NCBI GenBank assembly: GCA_002702655.1
Contig: PABB01000052.1
Coordinates: forward strand, 1-34,058
Length of the DNA: 34,058 nucleotides
Reading direction: 5' to 3'
Source of the DNA: Planctomycetaceae bacterium
GTDB lineage: Bacteria > Planctomycetota > Planctomycetia > Pirellulales > Lacipirellulaceae
In this document: positions 26,331 to 34,058 of the stretch, in pieces
Layout of the letters: each line of letters begins with the position of its first letter
Position numbering within the stretch: position 1 is the first letter of the stretch
The notes under the pieces: generated by a model
Told to the model about the DNA's origin: nothing
The model's database searches: none
The model's input: only the letters and a program-made list of their open reading frames with translations
Position numbers and translations under genes: made by a program

Positions 26331-26467
26331 GCTTTATTTCAATGCAATGAGCCCTCGGACCTGACTGTTGCGTGCCTGCAGCAGGCCAAGACGGGTGCGC
26401 CGTTTGTGAAGCTCGGGGTACCGCGGTCGTTCCGACCGTCCAACCCTGGGCGTTTGGATGGGCGCGG

Positions 26468-27823
26468 CTAACGGATCGCACGGTACACCACGAACATTTG
26501 CAGGCCAATCGATGTTGCATGTCCAATAAGCAGCGCCAGCGCGGCGCCCATCCCACCGTAGGCGGGAATTAGTAAAGCGCTCGCAATAACTGCCATCAAG
26601 CCGCAGCAAGTCGCGATGAGGAAAAATGAATTGTTTCTGCCGAGTCCCAGCAAAAATGAGTTGACCGTCAGCGCGACGCCGTAGAGCGTCGACCAGATCC
26701 CAAGGACCCACAGAATCCGCGTCGACGGGCGAAACGAAGGCGGCAACAACATGATGATGGCAATACTGCCGACAAGCACCACCGCCAGCGACGTGATCCC
26801 GGACAGTGCCAATGAGCGAAGTACAGTCTTTCGTAAGGATTTCCGAATTTCCGCGCGCGGCAGCGCCGTAACGTTGGCGATATGCAGAGCCAGGAACCGG
26901 TTGAGCTGACCGGCGAATAGTTGACTCGCCTGGATCAGTTGAAACGCGATCGCGTAGTGTGCCAAAGCCGCGTTGCCGCGCTGCCCGTGCAAGATGAGTT
27001 GGTTGACGTGCGTCATCCCGAGATTGCCCAACGCGGCGGCGATGATCGGGATGTTCGCGGCGGCGAGGCCGTGGGTATTGCTGGGGGTATTCATGAGGCG
27101 AAGCCCCAGCTTGCGTACTGACCAGCGGTACTGCCAAATCGTGCTGGCCAGAGTTGCCGCCAGCAGTGCCAGAGCGACCGGCCAGGAACGAGCGCCGCCG
27201 GGTACGGCAAAGATTACGACGACAACCAAGCACCCGTAGATCACGCGCTCGAGCAGCAGCAGAGCCGCGTGGCGGCTCATTCGCCGCCGATAATCGAACC
27301 AACCTCGCGGCGAGAGCGCCATGCACGCGCCGTGGAAGCAGCAAATCGACGCGGTGATGAGCAGATCTGCGCGCACGCCTCCAAGAATCATTGCAGCAAT
27401 CGCTCCTGGCACGACAATCGCAGTGAGAATTGCGCGAATTCTCAACGAACCGGTAAAGGTATCTTCGGGATGGGGGCGCTGAATAAGATCGCGGACAAGC
27501 GTTCGGTCGAAGCCGAACAGGATCAACGTTGACAGGATGCTTGACGTCACCAGGCCGAAACTCAACTGGCCGAAGAACTCATCGCCCAAGCGACGGGCCA
27601 AGAAAAAGCTGATGGCATAGCTGGCAAGAGCAGTGGCGTAGGACAACGCGATGAAAATGGCCGCTGAGCGCACATTCGGGCGTCGTAGCACGCCCAACTG
27701 ATTCTGGCGAACCTGCGCCGCACTTGTTCGTGTTTTCGCTGGATTCGCGGTCGTTTCAGCGGTCGCTACCATCTCTTGTCGTCGTGATTCGACAGAATCT
27801 TGTCCATTCTCAGAAAGTGACAT
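26468..27823 (-). CDS. Polysaccharide flippase (Wzx/MATE-like)
   Basis: After a polar N-terminal stretch of about 50 residues, the 451-residue protein has about 12 membrane helices beginning AIFIALSYATALASYAISFF. The motif LARRLGDEFFGQLSFGLV (about 75-92) is characteristic of the polysaccharide synthase/Wzx family. The last helices (MGAALALLIGHATSIGLQMF) are typical. It should move undecaprenyl-linked repeat units across the inner membrane for polymerisation. It lies between a sulfotransferase (40 bp upstream) and the acetyltransferase (137 bp downstream) in the operon. Confidence 0.9.
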   Translation of the reverse strand: MSLSENGQDSVESRRQEMVATAETTANPAKTRTSAAQVRQNQLGVLRRPNVRSAAIFIALSYATALASYAISFFLARRLGDEFFGQLSFGLVTSSILSTLILFGFDRTLVRDLIQRPHPEDTFTGSLRIRAILTAIVVPGAIAAMILGGVRADLLITASICCFHGACMALSPRGWFDYRRRMSRHAALLLLERVIYGCLVVVVIFAVPGGARSWPVALALLAATLASTIWQYRWSVRKLGLRLMNTPSNTHGLAAANIPIIAAALGNLGMTHVNQLILHGQRGNAALAHYAIAFQLIQASQLFAGQLNRFLALHIANVTALPRAEIRKSLRKTVLRSLALSGITSLAVVLVGSIAIIMLLPPSFRPSTRILWVLGIWSTLYGVALTVNSFLLGLGRNNSFFLIATCCGLMAVIASALLIPAYGGMGAALALLIGHATSIGLQMFVVYRAIR

Positions 27824-27863
27824 GCGCTGCTCGCGTCGGTCGACGTTGGATGCTCCGCACCCG

Positions 27864-28868
27864 TCAACCCGCCCTCACAATGTTGCGAAGCGCTTGCGCG
27901 ACTCTGTTTTGTCGGAGCCGACGCTTGGCGCCCGCGGGCATGACCGCGTGGTAGGCGTGATAAGTTGCTCCCAAAACTCGCGCAAACGCCGTGTAGGCAA
28001 GGGACTTCGCGCGATCTAGATAAGACCGCGGATTGTAGTATTGCAGCTCGTACCCGACCGACTGCAGTTCGTTCGCCGCTGAACATTCAAAGAGGAACAC
28101 TTTGCCCCTTGGCGTGCTGGTTCGCCATTTGTCCACGTCATCCGGCGTCGGCGGGCGGGACAGTTTACGATGAATGCCCGCGTCGCGTTCGACTTTCGTA
28201 ATGTTTGCGTTGGCGTCGTCGTAGAACCGCAGCATGTCCGCTTCGAACGCGACGCCCAGAAAGTCACATATCCGTTGCAGCGCGGATTCCGACTCCAAGA
28301 CCAGATCTTCGTACTTGACCCACATCGCGTGGCGATGCCGCTGTGCCACTTTTTTCATGGCATGGACGCTGCGAGTCCAGTAGGCGGCGCGCTGCTGCAC
28401 GGTCCACCCCTGCCAGCCTGCGGTCAGCAAGGATTCGGCGACGTCGCGGCCGTCTCGGGTCACGAGCAAGAATTTGCTGTCGGGAAAAGCGCTCGCCAGT
28501 TTCTCGGCGACGTCGATGTTTTCAGGCGTTTTTTCGCCCCAGAATGGTTTGCCGGTGTCTAGGATTTCTGCGTGCATCACCGCGTCAACTAGCTCGGAAA
28601 GCGACGCCTCCGCCCGCAGGCGGTCGATGGTTTGTTGAAGCTCGGCGGGCTGCAGTTGCCAAGTCGAGAATCGTGGGCTTCGGCTAATGATATTGAAAGC
28701 TTCGCCGCGTTCGGGGCTTGACAGGGGCCGGTCGTAAGGGAGCTGCAGGAACAGCGCGCGAATGAAGTGCGCTTCAGGCGGGATCGCAATTTGCGAATGC
28801 CTGTTTAGCATGAGACGACAGAGCGTCGTTCCGCTTCGTTGAGCTCCCAGAAGGAATAGTCCGTGCAT
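27864..28868 (-). CDS. Sulfotransferase family protein (Sulfotransfer_3-like)
   Basis: The 334-residue protein opens directly with the phosphosulfate loop FLLGAQRSGTTLCRLML (5-21). It has WGEKTPENI (110-118) and the 3'-phosphate site VTRDGRDVAESLL (136-148), then WVKYEDLVLE. This is the Stf0/Sulfotransfer_3 branch, distinct from the cytosolic-type enzyme at 23466-24296, so the locus has two unrelated-looking sulfotransferases. The likely acceptor is a sugar in the same glycan. It is 33 bp downstream of the polymerase-like gene and in the same operon. Confidence 0.9.
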   Translation of the reverse strand: MHGLFLLGAQRSGTTLCRLMLNRHSQIAIPPEAHFIRALFLQLPYDRPLSSPERGEAFNIISRSPRFSTWQLQPAELQQTIDRLRAEASLSELVDAVMHAEILDTGKPFWGEKTPENIDVAEKLASAFPDSKFLLVTRDGRDVAESLLTAGWQGWTVQQRAAYWTRSVHAMKKVAQRHRHAMWVKYEDLVLESESALQRICDFLGVAFEADMLRFYDDANANITKVERDAGIHRKLSRPPTPDDVDKWRTSTPRGKVFLFECSAANELQSVGYELQYYNPRSYLDRAKSLAYTAFARVLGATYHAYHAVMPAGAKRRLRQNRVAQALRNIVRAG

Positions 28869-28901
28869 TTGCTGCTGCCGAAGATGTGCCAGAAGTTGTC
28901 G

Positions 28902-30425
28902 TTAGGCCGTTGCCGAGCGCTGTTGTGCCGCCGAACGCTGCCCCGTTGCATCGACAAAAAAGACTGTGGCGCAAATCACGAAATACTGTTTGCCGAGAAA
29001 CAACAAGTCGCCGCCGGTGAACAGACAAAACACGAGAAATAGTCCGATTGTCAGCCCGGCCGCGGCTGCATTGACTGCGGAGCGAATCGCTGCGAGCGCC
29101 CCCCCGGCGCAGGCCGCAGTGAGCACGAAACAGAAAGAAAACGTCAGTGCTGCCAAAATGACAGGGTCGTGTTTTGCAAGCGAAGAAAGCACGCTCACCT
29201 GTGTGAGACCCATGGCTGTGTTGGTGGAACGGAAACCTAATACGGACGTCGTGTAGGAGGCGGTGAGGTCGCGAGACGCCAGCATGTGGCCCCAACTCGC
29301 ATTCACGTTGTACGCGCGCGCGGCGCAATAGTTCTGAAAACCGTTGATGCGCTCCAGAACACTTAGAAATGCGACGGCAACGACGTTGTAATCAGTGCGT
29401 TCGAACGTTTGTTTGATTGCGCGATCGATGAGTTGGGTTGGTGCCGCGTTGGGATGGCCCAAGCGAACGAACCGGTATTGTTGGACGAACGGATAGCAGG
29501 CGACGATGCAGGTGACTGAGACGAGCACTGCGGCAAGTTTTCTCGTGTTCGCTTTGGTGCGCCGCAACCCAACGATTGAAGCACTCAACAGCGTGGTCCC
29601 CAAATATGCCAAGGAATACTTGGAACCTATGCCCATGTCGAGGGCCAGATAGGCGCAGGCGGATAAGCCAGTGAGGTATTTGTAACGGGCAGGTAGGTTG
29701 CGGTGAGAAATCGCGATGAAGATCGCGACAGAAATTAGGTGAAAGATTCCGAGACGGCAAAGCATGACTATCGCGCCCGTGACGAGCGGAATCGCGTTGG
29801 GTGGCTCAAGACCCGGCAGGCCCCACCCGAGCCAATAGTGGATAATTGCCTTTAGGAGCAAAGCAAAAAACGTTACGGTGAGCAGCAATCGGATGTTCGG
29901 ACGTCGGGTAGCGGTCGTGCGATCAACGGCTTTCCCAGCGAGAAATCGGAGGGCGGCCGCTGTCGCCAGCAAACCGCACACTGAATACGCGATTGACGGG
30001 GCGAGGCAGTCGGCAAAAAGATGTGGCGGCACGTAGTAGTTTAGTATCAGGTCGGACTGCACGTAGGTCTGTGAAAAAATTGCTTTGACCGGATAAGCAA
30101 TCCAAAAGTAAACCGACAAGAGGCAAGCGACTCCTTGCAGGAAGTAGCCGCCCGGCATGTTGGCGAACAAGACAAACGGTGCCAAGCCGCAGAGCAGACT
30201 CCAGGCGAGTAGTACGAGCGATTGGGAAGGATCGCCTACCGTAAGCACTGACGCGCCGGAGACGCACACTACGATTACCGCATAGAACTGCCTGATTAAC
30301 TGTGCGTAGCCGGTCTTGGGCGGATATGACGGGACGCAAGCCGTGTCGCCTGCACCGCTCATATGCGGCACGCCCGCAGTGTCGGCGGGGGCAGCGATCG
30401 ATTTGTCGGGGGCCGAGTATTCCAT
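28902..30425 (-). CDS. Polytopic O-antigen polymerase-like membrane protein
   Basis: The preferred start is MEYSAPDKS at 30425 (ATG); 63 further upstream codons are open but look non-coding. The roughly 507-residue protein has 10 or more membrane helices, for example FYAVIVVCVSGASVLTV, LLLTVTFFALLLKAII and LTIGLFLVFCLFTGGDLLFL, with a large loop (RFVRLGHPNA to SWGHMLASRD) that resembles Wzy/EpsG-type polymerases. Wzy proteins diverge too far for certainty from sequence alone. Position as first gene of an operon with flippase and glycosyltransferases supports this role. The window then has two polymerase/ligase-type proteins. Confidence 0.7.
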   Translation of the reverse strand: MEYSAPDKSIAAPADTAGVPHMSGAGDTACVPSYPPKTGYAQLIRQFYAVIVVCVSGASVLTVGDPSQSLVLLAWSLLCGLAPFVLFANMPGGYFLQGVACLLSVYFWIAYPVKAIFSQTYVQSDLILNYYVPPHLFADCLAPSIAYSVCGLLATAAALRFLAGKAVDRTTATRRPNIRLLLTVTFFALLLKAIIHYWLGWGLPGLEPPNAIPLVTGAIVMLCRLGIFHLISVAIFIAISHRNLPARYKYLTGLSACAYLALDMGIGSKYSLAYLGTTLLSASIVGLRRTKANTRKLAAVLVSVTCIVACYPFVQQYRFVRLGHPNAAPTQLIDRAIKQTFERTDYNVVAVAFLSVLERINGFQNYCAARAYNVNASWGHMLASRDLTASYTTSVLGFRSTNTAMGLTQVSVLSSLAKHDPVILAALTFSFCFVLTAACAGGALAAIRSAVNAAAAGLTIGLFLVFCLFTGGDLLFLGKQYFVICATVFFVDATGQRSAAQQRSATA

Positions 30426-30936
30426 GTTTACACCGGACAGCCGGACATGCGTCTCAAGTCTTGGCACGCGGATGGGGAGTGGGCGGACTCCGTCCTGGTC
30501 AGCGCACCGCCGCGGCAACGCACATGTGGTAAAAAACCGAGAATATTCGCAGTTGCCGCGAGAATCCTGGCCTGACAACGCTGACCTGGGGAGGGCCCCT
30601 GGGAGGTGCCTCAACTGGCGGCAGTTGAGCGCAACCGCAGAAAGTCAGTCTAGTTTGGGCCGCCATAACGGGCTAGTTGTGGGGACCCGACCTGCCAAAA
30701 TCTTCACGAGCTGGATCGCACAGTCTGCGCAGACGGCTTAATTAGAACTGGGCGTCGGGGGTAGGGGTTGAGATTTGGACAGGTGCGGTCGAAGGCGGAA
30801 AGATCTCGCTCATGCTTAGGCGGGGCGCGGGGCGGTTGGCAGAGTATTGAAGTAGGGAACCGCTAGTCCGGCGGCAACCTGCTGAAACAGAGGACAGGCA
30901 TGCAGGTGCGCGCCAGTCGGCGGCAGACGAGACCTA
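30426..30936. other. Divergent intergenic region between the two biosynthesis arms
   Basis: This region of about 510 bp separates the start of the minus-strand operon from the plus-strand glycosyltransferase and should contain both promoters. No supported gene lies here. The -10/-35 elements are not clear by eye. Confidence 0.45.
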
Positions 30937-32214
30937 ATGGATGGACTTCGCAATATGTCGGAATCGGCCAGCAACGGACAGCAGGAGAGGGACGCGGAAA
31001 AGCCGCGGGTGACGCTGCTGTACCATTTCTTTCACCCCGACGACGTGGTCAGCGCCACGCTGTATAGCGAACTGGCGGCAGAACTGGCCGAGCGCGGGTG
31101 GGAAGTCGTGGCCCGGCCTGCCAATCGGCGGTGCCACGAGCAGGGCGAGTCTCTTCCACGCCGCGAGCGGTGGCGAGGAGTCGCCATTCGCCGGGCGTGG
31201 CGCCCCGATTTGCAGCAAGGCTCCAATCGCGGACGACTACTCAACACTGCGTGGATGCTCGCCGGTTGGAGTTGGGCGGCCTTGGTCGCGCGACGCCATC
31301 GGCACGACGTCGTGCTGGTGGGCACCGATCCGGTGCTGGGCGTCCTGGCCGCGATTCCTTGGACGATCCTCCGTCGCCGCACCAAAGCGGTCCACTGGTG
31401 CTTCGATCTCTACCCCGACGCGGCGATCGCCGACGGACTGCTGACAAGTCAGAGCCGAGTCGTCCGCTGGATGAGGCGGCTCTCGGCGTGGGCGTACAGG
31501 AGGTGTGACTTCATCGCCGATTTGGGCGGGTGCATGGGACGTCGGCTCCAGGCGATCGAGCCCACGTGCCAGCCAATCACGATCACGCCATGGGCGCTGG
31601 TGGAACCGGCGGCACCGCCTGTACCGGACCCCACCGTGCGCCGCGATCTGTTCGGCGACGCCAAACTGGGCCTGCTGTACTCCGGCAGCTTTGGCCGGGC
31701 GCACACGTACGAGGAGTTCCTATCGTTGGCCCGAGCGCTGCGCGGCAGCGGCGTCGAGTTTTGCTTTGCCGGGCGCGGCAACCGAGCCGATCAGTTGCGC
31801 AGCGCAGTCGCCGTCGACGACGAAAACATCCGCTTTGCGGGATTTGCGCCGCAAGATCAGCTCGAAAAGCGGCTCACGGCCTGCGATCTGCATTTGGTGA
31901 GCCTGCATCCGGACTGGACCGGGACGGTCGTTCCCTCAAAATTCTTCGGCGCCCTGGCGGCGGGACGCGGCGTGGTGTTTGCCGGCTCGGAGGACTCGGC
32001 GATCGCCCAGTGGATCCGCGACTACCAGGTCGGCTGGGTGGTGACGCCCAGTACGGTGGAGGAGGTGGCCGAGGAACTGAAGCAGCTGGCCGCCGCCCCA
32101 GAGGGACTGGCCGAGCTACGTCAGCGGTGCCACGCCGTCTATCACGCCCATTTCAGCCGGAAGGCGATGATTGACCGGTTTGACGCCAAGCTGCGGGAGT
32201 TGGTCGACTCGTGA
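30937..32214 (+). CDS. Glycosyltransferase, GT4 (WcaI/WbuB-like)
   Basis: The 425-residue GT-B protein starts at the first ATG (30937); a second ATG six codons in (30955) is also possible. It shows [18 protein letters not shown], the N-terminal signature of WcaI/WbuB-type enzymes, [65 protein letters not shown] and [17 protein letters not shown]. These enzymes add fucose or related 6-deoxy sugars or N-acetylated sugars to lipid-linked glycans. It precedes the GDP-mannose dehydratase homologue on the same strand, with 368 bp between. A role tied to a GDP-sugar is an inference from that proximity. Confidence 0.88.
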   Translation: MDGLRNMSESASNGQQERDAEKPRVTLLYHFFHPDDVVSATLYSELAAELAERGWEVVARPANRRCHEQGESLPRRERWRGVAIRRAWRPDLQQGSNRGRLLNTAWMLAGWSWAALVARRHRHDVVLVGTDPVLGVLAAIPWTILRRRTKAVHWCFDLYPDAAIADGLLTSQSRVVRWMRRLSAWAYRRCDFIADLGGCMGRRLQAIEPTCQPITITPWALVEPAAPPVPDPTVRRDLFGDAKLGLLYSGSFGRAHTYEEFLSLARALRGSGVEFCFAGRGNRADQLRSAVAVDDENIRFAGFAPQDQLEKRLTACDLHLVSLHPDWTGTVVPSKFFGALAAGRGVVFAGSEDSAIAQWIRDYQVGWVVTPSTVEEVAEELKQLAAAPEGLAELRQRCHAVYHAHFSRKAMIDRFDAKLRELVDS

Positions 32215-32582
32215 TCGGCGCCCAGACGGCCACGCACGAGCCGCGACGTTTCCTATTCGAAGTTTGGCTGAATCGATCCAAGTTGTTGCCGGCGCGAAGT
32301 CCTCTGCCAAATCGGATGTGGAACAAGCATCGCAATCTGCACACGACCCCCGTCCCCGGCTGCGGTGACGGGAGCCGCCAATGGGGTTTGCGCCGCTCGC
32401 CCCGATGCGCCGAGGACGGAAACCTGCGCGATTGGGCTGCCGGTCAGGGCAAATCCCTCTCGACTCGAGTGATTGTTCCCTCCGTGAGGCCGCCTCTCGC
32501 GGCGTTTTCTGACCTCTATTTGTCGCAAACCTCCCATCCATGCCGACGGCGCCCCCTCGCGGCGTCTTTCCAGGAGCCAGCG
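32215..32582. other. Spacer between the glycosyltransferase and the dehydratase homologue
   Basis: The reading frame of the dehydratase stays open through this stretch, but the 124 extra codons have no dehydratase similarity and would precede the natural N-terminus. An AGGAG seven bases before the ATG at 32583 decides the start. No separate gene was found. Confidence 0.5.
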
Positions 32583-33632
32583 ATGAAGCCCAAAGTGGCC
32601 TTGATTACGGTCGTGACCGGACAGGACGGGGCGTATCTCGCCGAGTTGTTGCTCGAGAAGGGCTACGTGGTCCACGGCATCAAGCGCCGCTCGTCGTCCT
32701 TCAATACGGGCCGCGTGGATCATATTTATCTGGATCCGCACGAGCGTAACACCCGGTTCTGGATGCACTACGGCGAGATGACCGATGCGACGAATCTCAT
32801 CCGGATCATCCAGGAAGCGCAGCCCGACGAGATCTACAACCTTGCCGCCCAGAGCCACGTCCAGGTGAGTTTCGAGACGCCCGAGTACACGGCCAACGCG
32901 GACGCCGTCGGCGCGTTGCGGCTCTTGGAAGCGATTCGCATTCTCGGCATGTCCGAACGGGTGCGCTTCTATCAAGCGTCGACGTCGGAGTTGTTTGGCA
33001 GCTCGCCGCCGCCGCAGAACGAGTCGACGCCGTTCCATCCGGGCAGTCCTTCCCCCGCCTCGAAGCTGTACGCCTCCTGGATCACGGTCAACTACCGCCA
33101 AGCGTACGGCCTGCACGCCTCCAACGGGATCTTGTTCAATCACGAAGGGCCGACGCGCGGCGAGACGTTCGTCACGCGAAAAGTGACCCGCGCCGTCGCC
33201 GCGATGGAGGCGGGCGTGCAGGACAAGCTGTTTCTCGGGAATCTCGACGCCCGTCGCGATTGGGGCCACGCGCGGGATTATGTGGAAGGCATGTGGCGGA
33301 TTGTCCAGCACGAGACGCCGGACGATGTCGTGCTCGCGACGGGCGCAGCGCATTCGGTCCGTGAGTTCGTCGCAGCCGCCTTAGCCTGCATCGGCATCGG
33401 TTTGCAGTGGCGCGGCTCCGGCGTCGACGAGATCGGCTACGACCAAGCCACGGGACGCGAGCTGGTGGCCATCGATCCGCGGCATTTCCGGCCCACCGAA
33501 GTCGACTTTCTGCTGGGCGACCCGTCCAAGGCGCGCGAGACGCTGCGCTGGCGTCATACGACGTCGTTCGAGAGTCTCGTCGAAGACATGGTGACGGCCG
33601 ACAGGCAGGCGCTGAGCGTCGGCGCGAACTGA
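32583..33632 (+). CDS. gmd: GDP-mannose 4,6-dehydratase homologue lacking the catalytic Tyr
   Basis: Over 349 residues the protein follows Gmd closely: [65 protein letters not shown] (Thr134, Glu136), [22 protein letters not shown] and [19 protein letters not shown]. The reaction of the family is conversion of GDP-mannose to GDP-4-keto-6-deoxymannose with NADP, the first step to GDP-fucose, rhamnose or perosamine. Two key sites deviate. The first Gly of the GxxGxxG motif is Val10 (ITVVTGQDG). The active-site SPYAVxK reads SPSPASK, so the catalytic Tyr of YxxxK is Ser157, with Lys161 retained. Activity is therefore doubtful. The start follows AGGAG. No GDP-fucose synthase gene is adjacent. Confidence 0.88.
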   Translation: MKPKVALITVVTGQDGAYLAELLLEKGYVVHGIKRRSSSFNTGRVDHIYLDPHERNTRFWMHYGEMTDATNLIRIIQEAQPDEIYNLAAQSHVQVSFETPEYTANADAVGALRLLEAIRILGMSERVRFYQASTSELFGSSPPPQNESTPFHPGSPSPASKLYASWITVNYRQAYGLHASNGILFNHEGPTRGETFVTRKVTRAVAAMEAGVQDKLFLGNLDARRDWGHARDYVEGMWRIVQHETPDDVVLATGAAHSVREFVAAALACIGIGLQWRGSGVDEIGYDQATGRELVAIDPRHFRPTEVDFLLGDPSKARETLRWRHTTSFESLVEDMVTADRQALSVGAN

Positions 33633-33908
33633 CGCGCGTCAACAGTCTCAAGCCGCTTGGTCTCGGCGTTTGCACGACCAACGGCAGGAGCGAAAGCGGC
33701 CTCGCGCAGCCGAGCCGACCTCCGCCTAGGGAACCTGCGATCGCGGAGAGCCGCAGTCTTCAGGACGTCATCGCGTGTGCTGCAGCCGGGGACGGGCGCT
33801 GGGCGTCGGGCCTCCGCCTCGACTGTTGCAGGTGGATTGAGCAAGGGCTAAGCTGCGCGAGGCAGTCGGCAGTGGTGACGCATTCCTCTCTTCTTGCAGG
33901 TTTTGAGC

Positions 33909-34058
33909 ATGCAAGGGTTCACGCTGGTGGTCTCCTTTCTCACGGTCACGGCGACTCTCGATCCGGGTGTTTGCGGCGCGGCGGAGAGGCGACCCAATGT
34001 GTTGATCGTGTTGACCGACGATCAGGGGTATGCCGATCTCGGCTGCTTTGGCTCGTCG
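33909..34058 (+). CDS. Secreted sulfatase, N-terminal part (cut by window end)
   Basis: The frame starts at the ATG at 33909. A hydrophobic signal peptide ([14 protein letters not shown], ending near GVCGAAE) is followed by [22 protein letters not shown]. The paired aspartates are the first Ca ligands of the alkaline-phosphatase-like sulfatase fold, and the opening is diagnostic of secreted planctomycete sulfatases. The formylglycine site (C/S-x-P-x-R) lies beyond the window. It would remove sulfate esters from glycans outside the cytoplasm. About 276 bp separate it from the dehydratase homologue, so co-transcription is uncertain. Confidence 0.9.
   Translation, partial: MQGFTLVVSFLTVTATLDPGVCGAAERRPNVLIVLTDDQGYADLGCFGSS

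Noticed and set aside
32211-32582. N-terminal extension of the dehydratase homologue
   Set aside because: The extra 124 codons have no family similarity, and AGGAG before the ATG at 32583 gives the usual Gmd length.
32253-33353. Minus-strand open frame of 366 codons
   Set aside because: It is the reverse shadow of the dehydratase homologue, which has clear family motifs and a good ribosome binding site.

Overview
The window reads as a GC-rich planctomycete chromosome segment (Pirellulales-like, by inference). The pointers are an LEPR-xLL N-terminal motif on a large secreted protein, an exosortase fused to an EpsI-type domain, a secreted sulfatase, and a large exopolysaccharide locus that includes sulfotransferases. 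No rRNA, tRNA or CRISPR array was seen.

Positions 1-9300 are an accessory, IS-scarred zone. It holds a minus-strand secreted LamG/HEXXH protein, then a decayed IS701-family element (one nonsense codon, two frameshifts). Next comes a secreted GH43 glycosidase with 22-bp inverted repeats on both sides. After it lie about 2 kb of debris: an IS4-family transposase fragment, a T5SS/PEP-CTERM-type repeat fragment, a 27-bp scrap of the IS701 transposase and an orphan terminator. An SGNH-hydrolase-like protein with a C-terminal anchor ends the zone.

Positions 9789-18663 are a polysaccharide assembly and export module. Three minus-strand genes encode a Wzz-type tyrosine autokinase, its PHP-type phosphatase and an O-antigen ligase/polymerase with TPR repeats. 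A NusG-like antiterminator is divergent from them, and an exosortase/EpsI gene lies beyond it. A heptanucleotide inverted-repeat array separates the phosphatase from the ligase gene.

Positions 19226-33632 are a biosynthesis and decoration module. After a small hypothetical gene come nine minus-strand genes, probably one operon read from about 30425 down to 19672: polymerase-like membrane protein, sulfotransferase, flippase, acetyltransferase, glycosyltransferase, sulfotransferase, methyltransferase, glycosyltransferase and carbamoyltransferase. Divergent from these are a WcaI-like glycosyltransferase and a GDP-mannose 4,6-dehydratase homologue lacking its catalytic tyrosine. The window ends inside a secreted sulfatase.

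Together the genes suggest a surface polysaccharide that is built, flipped, polymerised under tyrosine-kinase control and decorated with sulfate, acetyl, methyl and carbamoyl groups, next to a protein-sorting exosortase. The sugar composition and the exosortase substrates cannot be read from this window.
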